Assembly: GCA_042408875.1 (NCBI GenBank)
Contig: JBHOQS010000015.1
Span: 248,001-312,000, forward strand
Source of the DNA: JBHOQS01 sp042408875
GTDB taxonomy: Bacteria > Chloroflexota > UBA11872 > JBHOQS01
Reading direction: 5' to 3'
DNA length: 64,000 bases
A program made the translations under genes and the position numbers. Shown in pieces: positions 35,020 to 43,772 of this stretch (position 1 is its first letter; every line of letters begins with the position of its first letter). Under the pieces are notes generated by a model that had not been told where the DNA came from, did not search any database, and saw only the letters and a list, made by a program, of their open reading frames with translations.

Positions 35020-35107
35020 CCTCTCCCTGCACACCCGGAGGTGTGGGGCCGCACAGCCTCGTGACGTCGGCCAGCGCGGAGCCTCTCCTTGCACACCAGG
35101 AGGTGTG
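35020..35107 (+). promoter_or_regulatory. Duplicated hairpin that sequesters the UPF0182 ribosome binding site
   Basis: A 26-bp element is present at 35020-35045 and 35082-35107, differing at two positions. Each can fold as CACACC-(4 nt)-GGTGTG. In the second copy the loop and 3' stem hold AGGAGGT (35098-35104), the ribosome binding site for ATG 35111. A TATAAT at 34959-34964 lies upstream, without a clear -35, and would place both copies in the leader. Confidence 0.6.
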
Positions 35108-35110
35108 ATT

Positions 35111-37978
35111 ATGGTACAAACAGATCTTCGCGACGACACAACACGCCGGGTCAGCGGTCCGGTCCTTGAAGAGGGGGTCGAGGAAGGCGGGCGGGCGTGG
35201 CATCGCCTCCTGGGCGGCGCCGTTGTCCTCGTCGTCGCGCTGGCCATCGCCCTCTGGCTCGTACCGTCGTTTTACGTCGATCTGCTCTGGTTCGAGAGCG
35301 TCGGCTTCGGTCGGCGCTTCTGGACCGTGCTCCTGACCCAGAGCGGCCTCTTCGCCGCCGGGCTGCTGCTTTGCCTGGCCTTCGGCCTGGGCAACCTGGC
35401 GCTGGCGCGCGCCCTGGCCGTCCGGCGCGTCCCGCCTGTGGCCGAGCCGACAGATGGGTCCGAAGCGTACACGCTGGCACGTTTGAACGGGCTCACCTAC
35501 CTGGGCATCGGCCTCACGGCCGTCGCCGCCCTGGGCCTGGGCTGGTGGGGCTCGCGGCACTGGGAGCTCGTGCTGCGGTTTTTCGTGCAGCGCCCCTTCG
35601 GTGTCCAGGACCCCCTCTTCGGCCGTGACGTGGCCTTCTTCGTGTTCAGCCTGCCGTTCTGGCGCTTCGTGCAGACCTGGCTGCTGGTCACCGTGCTGGC
35701 GGCGACGCTGGTGTGCGGTCTGCTGTACTTCACCTACCTGGTGGCACCGCAGTTTGAAGAGTCCGACCGGCAGGGCTCCCAGGAGCGCAAGGCTCCGATC
35801 ATTGCCGTGGGCCGGCCGGTGCGGGTGCATGTCTCCCTGCTCCTGGCTGCCGTGCTGGCGCTGGCGGCATGGCACTATCGTCTAGAGATGTTCGAGCTGG
35901 TGTACAGCCGCGGCGCAGTGGTCTACGGTGCCACCTACACCACCGTGCACGCGCGCTGGCCGCTGTTGTGGCTGCTCTTCGGCGTCACCGGCCTGGGCAG
36001 CGTGCTGATGCTCGTCCACGCCGCCTGGCGCGGCGCGGCTCTCCCCATCGGTATCGCCGCGGCCTGGCTGCTCGCCTTCGTCGCCCTGCTGGCGTATCCC
36101 CCCTTCATGCAGCGCTTCCACGTGCAGCCGACGGAGCTCGACACCGAGCGGCCGTACATCGAGCGCAACATCAAGATGACGCGGCTGGCCTACGGGCTGG
36201 ACCGCATCGAAGAAGTGCCCTATCCGGCCGAGGAGGCGGTGACCAGGGAAGAGATTGAGACAAATGCGGCGACCATTAAAAACATCCGTCTGTGGGACCC
36301 ACAGCCGCTGCTGGTGACTTACAACCAGCTACAGAGCATCAGGCTGTACTACGACTTCGTGTCCACGCACTTCGATCGCTACCTGGTCAATGGCGAGTAC
36401 CGCCAGGTGATCATCAGCGCCCGTGAGCTCACGCCGGACCGCCTGCCGCCCGACGCCCAGACCTGGGTCAACCGGCGGCTCAAGTTCACCCACGGCTACG
36501 GCGTGGTGGTGAGCCCAGTGAACGAGGTCACTCCAGAAGGCCTGCCGACCTTCTTCGTGCAGGATGTCCCGCCGCGTGGGGCGCTGCGCATCGACCGGCC
36601 GGAGATCTACTACGGTGAGCTGACCGATGAGCTGGTGATCCTGCGCACGCGCACGCAGGAGTTCGATTACCCGCGCGGCGAGCAGAACGTCGAGACGACC
36701 TACCAGGCCGAGAGTGGCGTGCGCGCCGGCTCGTTCCTGCGGCGGCTCATGTTTGCCTGGCACTTCAAGGATCCCAACATCCTGGTGTCCGGCTACATCA
36801 CCCCGGACAGCCTGATGGTGTACCATCGCCATATCCGCGAGCGGGCGAACAAGGCCGCGCCGTTCCTGCTGTATGACCCCGAGCCGTACATCGTGATCGC
36901 CGACGGCCGCCTGTACTGGATCCACGACGCATATACGTATAGCAACCGCTATCCGTACTCCCAGCCTATCAACAGCCGGCTGAACTACCTTCGCAACAGC
37001 GTCAAGCTGGTCACCGACGCCTACACCGGCGCCATGACCTATTACGTCGCTGACCCGGAGGACCCCCTGATCAACGCGTACGCGGCCCTCTTCCCCGAGC
37101 TGTTCCGGCCGCTCGAAGAGATGCCGCCCTCGCTGCGCTTGCACCTGCGCTATCCGCAGGGCCTCTTCCGCGTGCAGGCGCAGATGTACCACACGTACCA
37201 CATGCAGGATCCCACGGTCTTCTACAACCGCGAGGACCAGCTCGGCATCCCGATGGAGATTTACCTGGACCGCCGTGCTCTGGTGCAGCCGTATTACGCT
37301 ATCATGCGCCTGCCCGGCTCCACGCAGGAAGAGTTTGTCCTGATCCTGCCGTACACGCCCGCCAACAAGGACAATATGATCACCTGGCTGGCCGCGCGCT
37401 CGGACGGGCCGCACTACGGCAAGCTGGTGGCGTATAAGTACCCCAAGGAGCGGCTCATCTTCGGGCCGGCGCAGATCGAGGCGCGCATCGACCAGGACCC
37501 GGTGGTCTCGCAGCAGTTCACCCTGTGGAACCAGGCGGGCTCGCGGGTGATTCGCGGGAACATGCTGGTCATCCCTATCGGTCGCTCGAATCTGTATGTC
37601 GAGCCGATTTACCTCCAGGCCGAGCGCGGGCGCCTGCCTGAGATGAAGCGCGTCGTGCTGGCGAGCGGCAACCGCGTGGTGATGGAAGCTACGGTCGAGG
37701 AGGCCCTGGAGAAGCTGTTCGGCGGGCCCATTACGTACCGGCAGCCGGCGCCGCAGCCGCCGGCCGTCACGTCTCCACCGCCGGCTGCTCCGCCGGCTGC
37801 AGCCGCAGGGCCGCCTCCAGCGAGCCTGCCCGTTCCGACGCTCGACCGCGCGGCGTTGGCGGAGGTGATCCGCTCGCTGCGCGAGCGCTCGACGCGCATC
37901 GAGGGGGAGCTTCAGAGCCTCCAGGAAGAGCTACGCCGGCTGGAGGCGCTGCTCCAGGAGAACGCGCCGCCCCGGTGA
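35111..37978 (+). CDS. UPF0182 family large membrane protein
   Basis: A 955-residue protein of the UPF0182 family. Seven or so hydrophobic helices fill the first 330 residues (VLVVALAIALWLVPSFYVDLLWFESVGF is characteristic), then a long extracytoplasmic domain with TELDTERPYIERNIKMTRLAYGL, NIRLWDPQPLLVTYNQLQSIRLYY and PYTPANKDNMITWLAARSDG. The C-terminus has a Pro/Ala-rich linker and a short coiled coil. Function is unknown. The start ATG 35111 is set by AGGAGGT six bases upstream, itself inside a hairpin. Confidence 0.92.
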   Translation: MVQTDLRDDTTRRVSGPVLEEGVEEGGRAWHRLLGGAVVLVVALAIALWLVPSFYVDLLWFESVGFGRRFWTVLLTQSGLFAAGLLLCLAFGLGNLALARALAVRRVPPVAEPTDGSEAYTLARLNGLTYLGIGLTAVAALGLGWWGSRHWELVLRFFVQRPFGVQDPLFGRDVAFFVFSLPFWRFVQTWLLVTVLAATLVCGLLYFTYLVAPQFEESDRQGSQERKAPIIAVGRPVRVHVSLLLAAVLALAAWHYRLEMFELVYSRGAVVYGATYTTVHARWPLLWLLFGVTGLGSVLMLVHAAWRGAALPIGIAAAWLLAFVALLAYPPFMQRFHVQPTELDTERPYIERNIKMTRLAYGLDRIEEVPYPAEEAVTREEIETNAATIKNIRLWDPQPLLVTYNQLQSIRLYYDFVSTHFDRYLVNGEYRQVIISARELTPDRLPPDAQTWVNRRLKFTHGYGVVVSPVNEVTPEGLPTFFVQDVPPRGALRIDRPEIYYGELTDELVILRTRTQEFDYPRGEQNVETTYQAESGVRAGSFLRRLMFAWHFKDPNILVSGYITPDSLMVYHRHIRERANKAAPFLLYDPEPYIVIADGRLYWIHDAYTYSNRYPYSQPINSRLNYLRNSVKLVTDAYTGAMTYYVADPEDPLINAYAALFPELFRPLEEMPPSLRLHLRYPQGLFRVQAQMYHTYHMQDPTVFYNREDQLGIPMEIYLDRRALVQPYYAIMRLPGSTQEEFVLILPYTPANKDNMITWLAARSDGPHYGKLVAYKYPKERLIFGPAQIEARIDQDPVVSQQFTLWNQAGSRVIRGNMLVIPIGRSNLYVEPIYLQAERGRLPEMKRVVLASGNRVVMEATVEEALEKLFGGPITYRQPAPQPPAVTSPPPAAPPAAAAGPPPASLPVPTLDRAALAEVIRSLRERSTRIEGELQSLQEELRRLEALLQENAPPR

Positions 37979-38104
37979 GGGCACAGCCCCGACCCTGCTC
38001 CTGAACTCGCTCTGAAGCGTGGCACATTGCCAAATCATTCGTAGTAATAGTAGGTAGCAGTAATGTAGCAAGAGTAGCAGGAGAGGACACGGAGGAGATG
38101 CCAG

Positions 38105-38965
38105 ATGCCCGACGTCCCGATTGTCGACGCGCATGTGCACCTGTGGGATCCCACCCGCTTTCGCATGGCCTGGCTGGACGGCAACGCGCTGCTGAACCGG
38201 CCGTTCGGCCTCGCTGATTTCCGCGAGCACACCGCCGGCATCGAGGTCGCCGCGATGGTGTACGTGCAGGTCGACGTGGCCGACGCCTACGGCCTACTCG
38301 AGGCGCAGTGGGCCGCCGAGCGGGCCCAGGAGGACTCCCGCCTGCGAGGCATCGTGGCCTGGGCGCCTATCGAGTTCGGCGCCCAGGCGCGCGCCTACCT
38401 CGACACCCTGGCCGCCATCAGCCCGCGCATCAAGGGCGTGCGCCGGCTCATCCAGTCCGAGAGCCTGGACTTCTGCGTCCAGCCGCGCTTCCTCGAGGGG
38501 CTCAAGCTCCTGCCGGCGTACGGCTTCTCGTTCGATATCTGCATCTACCATCCGCAGCTCCCCAGCGCTATCGAGATGGTGCGGCGCTGTCCCGAGGTCA
38601 GCTTCATGCTGGACCATATTGGCAAGCCGAACATCAAAGAGCACCTGCTCGACCCCTGGCGCGCCCAGATCCGCGAGCTGGCCTCGCTCCCCAATGTGAT
38701 GTGCAAGATCAGCGGCATGGTCACCGAGGCCGACCACCAGCGCTGGACGGTGGAGGACCTGCGGCCGTACGTCGAGCACGTGCTGGAGTGCTTCGGCGAG
38801 GACCGCGTCGCCTTCGGCGGCGACTGGCCCGTGGTGCTTATGGCCTCCTCCTACCGCCGCTGGGTGGAGACGCTGGACTCCCTCACCGCCCACCTGAGTG
38901 CGCCGGCCAGGCGCAAGCTCTGGGCGGACAACGCCCGCCGGTTCTATCGCCTAGACGCGGCCTGA
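38105..38965 (+). CDS. Sugar-lactonase-like amidohydrolase (COG3618 type)
   Basis: A 286-residue TIM-barrel hydrolase with PIVDAHVHLWDP at the N-terminus, FMLDHIGKPNIKE and AFGGDWPVV, the signature set of L-fuconolactonase and related sugar lactonases. It should hydrolyse a sugar lactone to the aldonic acid. GGAGGAGATGCCAG precedes ATG 38105. The 126-bp spacer upstream contains GTAGTA/GTAGCA-rich, nearly 13-bp-periodic sequence. Together with the enolase-type dehydratase this gives two consecutive steps of a non-phosphorylated sugar oxidation route (inference). Confidence 0.86.
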   Translation: MPDVPIVDAHVHLWDPTRFRMAWLDGNALLNRPFGLADFREHTAGIEVAAMVYVQVDVADAYGLLEAQWAAERAQEDSRLRGIVAWAPIEFGAQARAYLDTLAAISPRIKGVRRLIQSESLDFCVQPRFLEGLKLLPAYGFSFDICIYHPQLPSAIEMVRRCPEVSFMLDHIGKPNIKEHLLDPWRAQIRELASLPNVMCKISGMVTEADHQRWTVEDLRPYVEHVLECFGEDRVAFGGDWPVVLMASSYRRWVETLDSLTAHLSAPARRKLWADNARRFYRLDAA

Positions 38966-39098
38966 CCCGGCGGGAGCATTCCCTGGAAAGACACGTAGAA
39001 TGTGTGCCGGGCCAGACGAGTCCTGTGCAGGGAGGTAAGGCAGAGAGGGCCGGCGAAACGTAACGTACCCCTGCATCAACAGTGCCCGGCTCAAGGGG

Positions 39099-39131
39099 TA
39101 CCATAGGAGTACCAGAGGAGTACCAGAGGAG
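39099..39131. repeat. Three-copy 11-bp tandem repeat
   Basis: TACCATAGGAG (39099-39109) followed by two exact copies of TACCAGAGGAG (39110-39120, 39121-39131). It lies 16 bases before the DUF433 start and generates several GAGGAG ribosome-binding-like motifs. Confidence 0.9.
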
Positions 39132-39146
39132 AGGGGACAGAGTGAG

Positions 39147-39428
39147 ATGGTGCCGGAGGCGGATACAGAGACCTTGGACCAGCTCATCATCGATGACCCG
39201 GTCTTTCCGGGACCGGCAGACGCGCGACTGAAAGGGTCCAGGGTGCATGTCTGGGCGATCATTGGCTTCCTGCAGGCGCACGACTGGGATACACTGCTCG
39301 CTGCGCAGCTCTACAGCATTCCCCACGAGGAGGTTCTGGCCGCGGTGGCGCACTACCGGCGTCACAAAGACGAGATTGACGCGCGGCTAGAGGCCAACGA
39401 TGCTGATCCCGCACCGGCCGGGGCGTAG
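39147..39428 (+). CDS. DUF433 antitoxin (VapB45-like)
   Basis: A 93-residue protein with the DUF433 pattern: IIDDPVFPGPADARLKGSRVHVWAIIGFLQAHDWDTLLAAQLYSIPHEEVLAAVAHY, a helix-turn-helix-like fold. DUF433 proteins are usually paired with a DUF5615 PIN-like toxin, as here, where the toxin starts five bases after the stop. It would bind and neutralise the toxin and repress the operon. Ribosome binding is supported by GAGGAG motifs from the 11-bp repeat upstream. Confidence 0.82.
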   Translation: MVPEADTETLDQLIIDDPVFPGPADARLKGSRVHVWAIIGFLQAHDWDTLLAAQLYSIPHEEVLAAVAHYRRHKDEIDARLEANDADPAPAGA

Positions 39429-39432
39429 CGGC

Positions 39433-39820
39433 GTGGCCTCCTTCTACACTCTACACTGACAACGACTGCACATACCTCGCGCCGGCGCTGCGTGACCTGG
39501 ACCACGATGTGGTCACCACTCCCGAACTAGGACTCCAAGACGCGCGGGACGAAGACCAGTTTCTGACCGCTGTACAGCAGGGGCGCATCTTCATCAGCCA
39601 CAACTATGCGCACTTCATTCTCCTGCATCACGCCTGGATACGCTGGTCCCGGGCGTATCCGGCACTGCCGCCGCATCCCGGAATCATCGTCGCTGCGCAA
39701 GGCCCGGCGTGGCCGGCGGCGCGTCTGGCTCTGACCATCCACCTGCTCGTGGAGGCGGGGCACCCGCAGCCCAATGACCTGTGGCGCCTGCGCAGAAACG
39801 GTACCTGGCTACGGGAATGA
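39433..39820 (+). pseudogene. DUF5615 PIN-like toxin, frameshifted by a 7-bp duplication
   Basis: From GTG 39433 the frame reads VASFYT and then hits TGA at 39457. CTACACT is duplicated in tandem (39444-39450, 39451-39457). Deleting one copy joins VASFYTDNDCTYLAPALRD to DHDVVTTPELGLQDARDEDQFLTAVQQGRIFISHN, a complete DUF5615 N-terminus with the conserved early Asp. The rest is open to 39820. As read, the toxin is inactive or under slippage control; an internal GTG at 39509 would lack the first acidic residue. Confidence 0.8.
39444..39457. repeat. 7-bp tandem duplication in the toxin gene
   Basis: CTACACT occurs twice in direct succession and is the only difference needed to make the DUF5615 frame continuous from GTG 39433. 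Confidence 0.92.
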
Positions 39821-39870
39821 CCAGCGTACGGCCTATCCTGCCGGGTACACCTCAGCGCTGGCGAGCGACA

Positions 39871-40020
39871 GCGCGCCTCGGCTTCGAGCTACGGCTGCAG
39901 GGCGTGCTGGTCTCGTCGACGGACTTGTTGATCGCTGCCGTCGCGATGGCCCATGGTGTCACGCTGGTCCATCGTGACCGCGACTTTGACCTGCTGGCGC
40001 AGGACGTCCTCCTCGAGGCT
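39871..40020 (+). pseudogene. C-terminal remnant of a VapC-type PIN toxin
   Basis: About 50 residues, GFELRLQGVLVSSTDLLIAA followed by VAMAHGVTLVHRDRDFDLLAQ, match the C-terminal half of PIN-domain ribonucleases, including the conserved Asp pair region. The N-terminal half with the first catalytic Asp is missing, and the surrounding frame (39781-40227) is otherwise Arg/Ala-rich and not family-like. It lies directly after the DUF433/DUF5615 pair, so this is a toxin-antitoxin hotspot with one older remnant. Confidence 0.55.
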
Positions 40021-40181
40021 CGCCAGGTTGCGCCACCCTGCGTCGAAGCGCAGGTCTTCTGCGCTGCTGGCGGGGCTAGCCTGCCAGGCGCAGCGCGGGT
40101 ATCCTCCTGCAGGAGCCGGCACGCTCCTCCCAGGAAGGGCCGCGCGAGGGCACAGGTCGCGCGAAGGGCGCGGGCGGTGTC

Positions 40182-41342
40182 TCATGCCAGCGGCAGGCTC
40201 TCGAACGGCGGGACCTCGACCAGGTAGAGGTTGCCGTAGCCGTCGGGGTCGGCGGTGAAGAGCACCGACCGGCCGTCCGGCGTGAAGCGCGGGTGCACGT
40301 GGAGCTGCTGTACGTGGAACGAGCCACGATGCCGGCAGAGCTTGCGCGGTCCCTCAAACCGGCCCTCGCGGTAGCGCCACAGCAGGATGTAGGGGTGCCG
40401 CGCGTTCCCATCGCCGACGATCAGGTCCAGGCTGTTGCTGTGAAAGTGGCTGGAGTCCCCGCTGATGGGCGCCTCGACCTGCTCGGTGTTGTCGTAGCGG
40501 ATGGCGCCGTAGAACGCTGTCCCGTCCTCGCTGCGCCCGTGGTAGCCGACGTGCACGCCGTCGGCCAGCCAGTACTCGTGTCCCACCCGCTCCCGTAGAG
40601 TGCGCTTGGGCCGGATCGGCCAGGTCTGCCCGGTCGCCAGGTCCAGCCCCCAGATGCGGTTATCCACCTGGTCCCACGGCCCCTCGTGGCAGAAGGTTAA
40701 CAGGTTCGGCTGCGTGGGCGAGGTGTTGACGTGGCCGATCCAGTAGCGCTCCTCGAACACTACCTCGGCGCCTGCGCCATCGGTCGCCACGCGGATGATC
40801 CGCGAGAGCGGGCGCGCCTCCCAATACTCGCGGAAGCCCACGTAGCCGTGCAACAGGTCCACGCGGAAGCGATCGGACAGGTCTTCGTACAGGCCGGTGC
40901 AGATGTACCGCCCGTCGGCGGTGCAGTTCAGGATGTTGGTCAGGAAGCCCTCCGGGGCGGCGTAGATCTCCCGCAGCGCGCAACTTTCCAGGTCGATGGC
41001 CAGCAGGCGCCGGCCGTGCCAGAAGTACGCCTCCTCGCGCCTCGGGTTCACGCAGGCGAACAGGAAGCTGGTCTCGGCCGGGGGCGGCGGCATATCCAGG
41101 TCGGTCAACTGCCGGATGCGCCCGCTTTCCAGGTCCAGGGAGAACAGGTTCGTGCGGTTGTAGCGATCGGAGCCGAACAGCACCCGCCGGCCGCCGGCAT
41201 GCCAGCCGGGGTTGGTGAAGTAGAAATGATGGCTATGGCCCTTGTAGTTTGTAAGCCGGCGGACAACCACGCCGGTCTCTGGATCGGTCGACGTCGACCA
41301 CTCCGGCGGCCATTCGGCCCCAACCCCGTACATGCCAGTCAT
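40182..41342 (-). CDS. Oligogalacturonate lyase-like protein (PL22)
   Basis: A 386-residue seven-bladed beta-propeller resembling oligogalacturonate lyases, which cleave small pectin fragments in the cytoplasm. Visible blocks: TGVVVRRLTNYKGHSHHFYFTNPGWHAGGRRVLFGSDR, CTADGRYICTGLYEDLS, IGHVNTSPTQPNLLTFCHEGPW, VGHEYWLADGVHVGYHG and HVHPRFTPDGRSVLFTADPDGYGNLY. The conserved His residues that bind Mn2+ in the family appear to be present. AAGGAG stands nine bases before ATG 41342. TACAAT on the minus strand (41402-41397) may be its -10. There is no signal peptide. Confidence 0.85.
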   Translation of the reverse strand: MTGMYGVGAEWPPEWSTSTDPETGVVVRRLTNYKGHSHHFYFTNPGWHAGGRRVLFGSDRYNRTNLFSLDLESGRIRQLTDLDMPPPPAETSFLFACVNPRREEAYFWHGRRLLAIDLESCALREIYAAPEGFLTNILNCTADGRYICTGLYEDLSDRFRVDLLHGYVGFREYWEARPLSRIIRVATDGAGAEVVFEERYWIGHVNTSPTQPNLLTFCHEGPWDQVDNRIWGLDLATGQTWPIRPKRTLRERVGHEYWLADGVHVGYHGRSEDGTAFYGAIRYDNTEQVEAPISGDSSHFHSNSLDLIVGDGNARHPYILLWRYREGRFEGPRKLCRHRGSFHVQQLHVHPRFTPDGRSVLFTADPDGYGNLYLVEVPPFESLPLA

Positions 41343-41644
41343 TGGCCTGCTCCTTGACCCGCTCCTTCAGCGTTTACCGAGTCGCTCAGCATTTACATTG
41401 TAGCTTAGAGAGGGAACCGTTTGAGAGCGCAGACGCACCGCCTGGTGAAGAGAGACAAAAAGACCCGATCCCTACCAGCAGGATACTCCGTCCAGGTTAG
41501 TCAATACCCCAGACCGGCACACCGCCGGGTATCCTGCCCTGGCTGAGGTCTTCCCGAACTTGCTATGTCAAGACTTGGCCCGCGGGAGCGTCCACCACGC
41601 GCTCAGGATGCCCGATTTCGCTACCAAGTGCCGGGCATTACCCC

Positions 41645-42085
41645 TCAGCGAACATTGCCTGTACGCCGGCCGGCACGGAAGGAAGCAGCCAGGCCACGGA
41701 GCCCCAGCCCCACGGTGAGCAGCGTGAGCCCGCCGACAAGCCAGCTGCTCAGATCACCGGCGCCCGCGCGTGGCAGAACCGGCCGTGCAGGTGCTACTGC
41801 CACCAGCCGCACCGGCACGAGGTCGAACGGGCCGGGCAGGTTTTCACAGGCGATGCCGTCGCGATCGGCATCAAGCCCTCTGAGACCTATAGGATCAGCC
41901 CGATACGCCCGCTGCGCCGCAGCCTGGTTGGGATAATTGGCACAGGTGTGGCGGGCAGCGTGTGTCTCCGCCGGGAAGACCAGCCACCAAAGCGCCATCC
42001 CCAGCATAACAAGGGCAACGCGGATGAGACCACGCTGGGAACGGCGAGAGCAATACGCATGCACCGACGTCCCTTCCATATCCAT
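41645..42085 (-). CDS. Excalibur calcium-binding domain membrane protein
   Basis: A 146-residue protein. AAAGGAGGGGCC precedes ATG 42085, which fixes the start; an upstream ATG at 42139 is unlikely. An N-terminal signal-anchor (VALVMLGMALWWLVF) is followed by the Excalibur domain, HTCANYPNQAAAQRAYRAD...GLDADRDGIACENLP, with the DxDxDG loop and two Cys that form the disulfide. A second hydrophobic helix lies near the C-terminus. The domain is extracytoplasmic and probably binds Ca2+. The 300 bases between this gene and the lyase have only a GCAGGATAC/GTATCCTGC inverted repeat (41478-41486, 41529-41537). Confidence 0.85.
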   Translation of the reverse strand: MDMEGTSVHAYCSRRSQRGLIRVALVMLGMALWWLVFPAETHAARHTCANYPNQAAAQRAYRADPIGLRGLDADRDGIACENLPGPFDLVPVRLVAVAPARPVLPRAGAGDLSSWLVGGLTLLTVGLGLRGLAASFRAGRRTGNVR

Positions 42086-42140
42086 GGCCCCTCCTTTTGT
42101 AAATCCCAGGACAGCTGGCGCTCTATAGCTGGTCATCATT

Positions 42141-42344
42141 TTATCCCTTTATCGCGCTGACCGCGCGTCCAGTCAAGATAATACAACCGCACGTTACACC
42201 TGTGTCGATATCGGATATCTTAGTCATGCCACGGGCATTAAGAGCAGAGGCGGCGCTTGCCCCCAGATAGCCGAACCGGCGTGCCGCTGTGTCGCAGTAC
42301 AGAAAAGTGTACAGAAGAGTGTGCGTTCCGCGGTCTACCCTCAT
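42141..42344 (-). pseudogene. Possible rhodanese-domain remnant
   Basis: A 67-residue frame whose middle, FLYCDTAARRFGYLGASAAS followed by ALNARGMTKISDIDTG, resembles the active-site Cys loop and following helix of rhodanese domains. The preceding part of the domain is missing, and the frame overlaps the 3' end of hemL by four bases. Too short to function; it may also be a chance similarity. Confidence 0.3.
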
Positions 42345-43663
42345 GATCGCAGGGCAGCAAACGCCTGCGCCGCGGCTTCCACGGTCCGCGCGACAAGCGT
42401 CTCATCATGCGCCGTGGAGACAAACGCCGTCTCAAACTGCGACGGTGCTAGATAGATGCCGCGCTCCAGCATGGCATGGAAGAAGCGAGCGTACTGTGTG
42501 GTGTCGGCTCGCTTTGCTGAGGCATAGTCGGTCACGGGTTGGTCGGCGAAGAAAAATCCCCACATGCTGCCGATGTGCGCGGTCTGCAACGGCACCTCCG
42601 CGGCCCGGGCGGCACGCTGGAAGCCGTCGCACAACGCCGTGGTGAGTGCTTCGAGTTGCTCGAACACGCCGGGATGGCTAATAGCCCGCAGCGTGGCGAT
42701 CCCGGCAGCCATGGCCAGCGGATTGCCTGAGAGCGTGCCCGCCTGATACACCGGCCCGGCCGGGGCAACCTGTTCCATGATGACGCGCCGGCCGCCATAG
42801 GCCGCTACAGGCAGTCCACCGCCGATGACCTTGCCCAGGCAGGTCAGGTCGGGGGCCACGCCGTAACGGCCCTGCGCCCCGCCGTACGCCACGCGGAAGC
42901 CCGTCATCACCTCGTCAAAGATCAGTACTGTTCCGTGAGCGTCTGCCAGACGGCGCAGGCCTTGCAGATATCCCTCGCGGGGCAGCACCAGCCCCATATT
43001 GCCGGCCACCGGCTCGACGATGATCGCCGCTACCTGCTCGGGATGCTGCCGCAGGGCTGCCTCAATAGCATCCAGATCATTGTACGGGACACTTATCGTG
43101 TCTGCGGTCGCGCCGGGCGGTACGCCGGGGCTATCAGGCAGGCCGAAGGTCGCCACCCCTGAGCCGGCCTGCACGAGGAAGGCATCGCCATGGCCGTGGT
43201 AGCAGCCGGCGCACTTGATGATCTTCGGCCGCCCCGTGTAGGCGCGTGCCAGCCGGATCGCGCTCATGGTGGCCTCTGTGCCCGAGGACACGAAGCGCAC
43301 CATCTCCACTGCCGGCAGCGCCTGGATAACCAGTCGCGCCAGCTCGCTCTCCAGCTCGGTCGGCGCCCCGTACGACGTGCCGCGCCGCGCCTGCTCGGTA
43401 ATGGCTGCCACCACATCCGGATAGGCGTGCCCCAAAATCAAGGGGCCCCACGACAGCACGTAGTCGATGTACTGATTGCCGTCTACGTCGTAAAGGTACG
43501 GTCCCTCGCCGCGAGCAATAAAGCGCGGCACGCCTCCGACGGCACGGAAGGCCCGCACCGGGCTGTTCACCCCGCCGGGGATCAGCCGCTGCGCCTCTTC
43601 AAAGAGCGCCGCCGAGCGTGTAGGTGTACCACTGGCAGACATACTCGCGGCAGACGTACCCAT
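42341..43663 (-). CDS. hemL: Glutamate-1-semialdehyde 2,1-aminomutase
   Basis: PLP enzyme making 5-aminolevulinate from glutamate-1-semialdehyde, the second step of the C5 route that begins with HemA at 47.8 kb. Motifs: PGGVNSPVRAFRAVGG, DGNQYIDYVLSWGPLILGHAYP, FVSSGTEATMSAIRLAR, LIFDEVMTGFRVAYGGAQ and the PLP lysine in LTCLGKVIGGGLPVAAYGG. ATG 43663 is chosen; ATG 43690 and 43642 are alternatives. It is the last gene of the minus-strand heme operon. Confidence 0.95.
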   Translation of the reverse strand: MGTSAASMSASGTPTRSAALFEEAQRLIPGGVNSPVRAFRAVGGVPRFIARGEGPYLYDVDGNQYIDYVLSWGPLILGHAYPDVVAAITEQARRGTSYGAPTELESELARLVIQALPAVEMVRFVSSGTEATMSAIRLARAYTGRPKIIKCAGCYHGHGDAFLVQAGSGVATFGLPDSPGVPPGATADTISVPYNDLDAIEAALRQHPEQVAAIIVEPVAGNMGLVLPREGYLQGLRRLADAHGTVLIFDEVMTGFRVAYGGAQGRYGVAPDLTCLGKVIGGGLPVAAYGGRRVIMEQVAPAGPVYQAGTLSGNPLAMAAGIATLRAISHPGVFEQLEALTTALCDGFQRAARAAEVPLQTAHIGSMWGFFFADQPVTDYASAKRADTTQYARFFHAMLERGIYLAPSQFETAFVSTAHDETLVARTVEAAAQAFAALRS

Positions 43664-43772
43664 GGCAGAGCCTCGATGCAAGCGTCGCAATCCTTGTGTA
43701 ACAGCTTCATCAGGACGTGTCCGTGCCGGCTCGGCACTTACCAGGATCCGCGTCTACCGGCCAGGCCCATCC

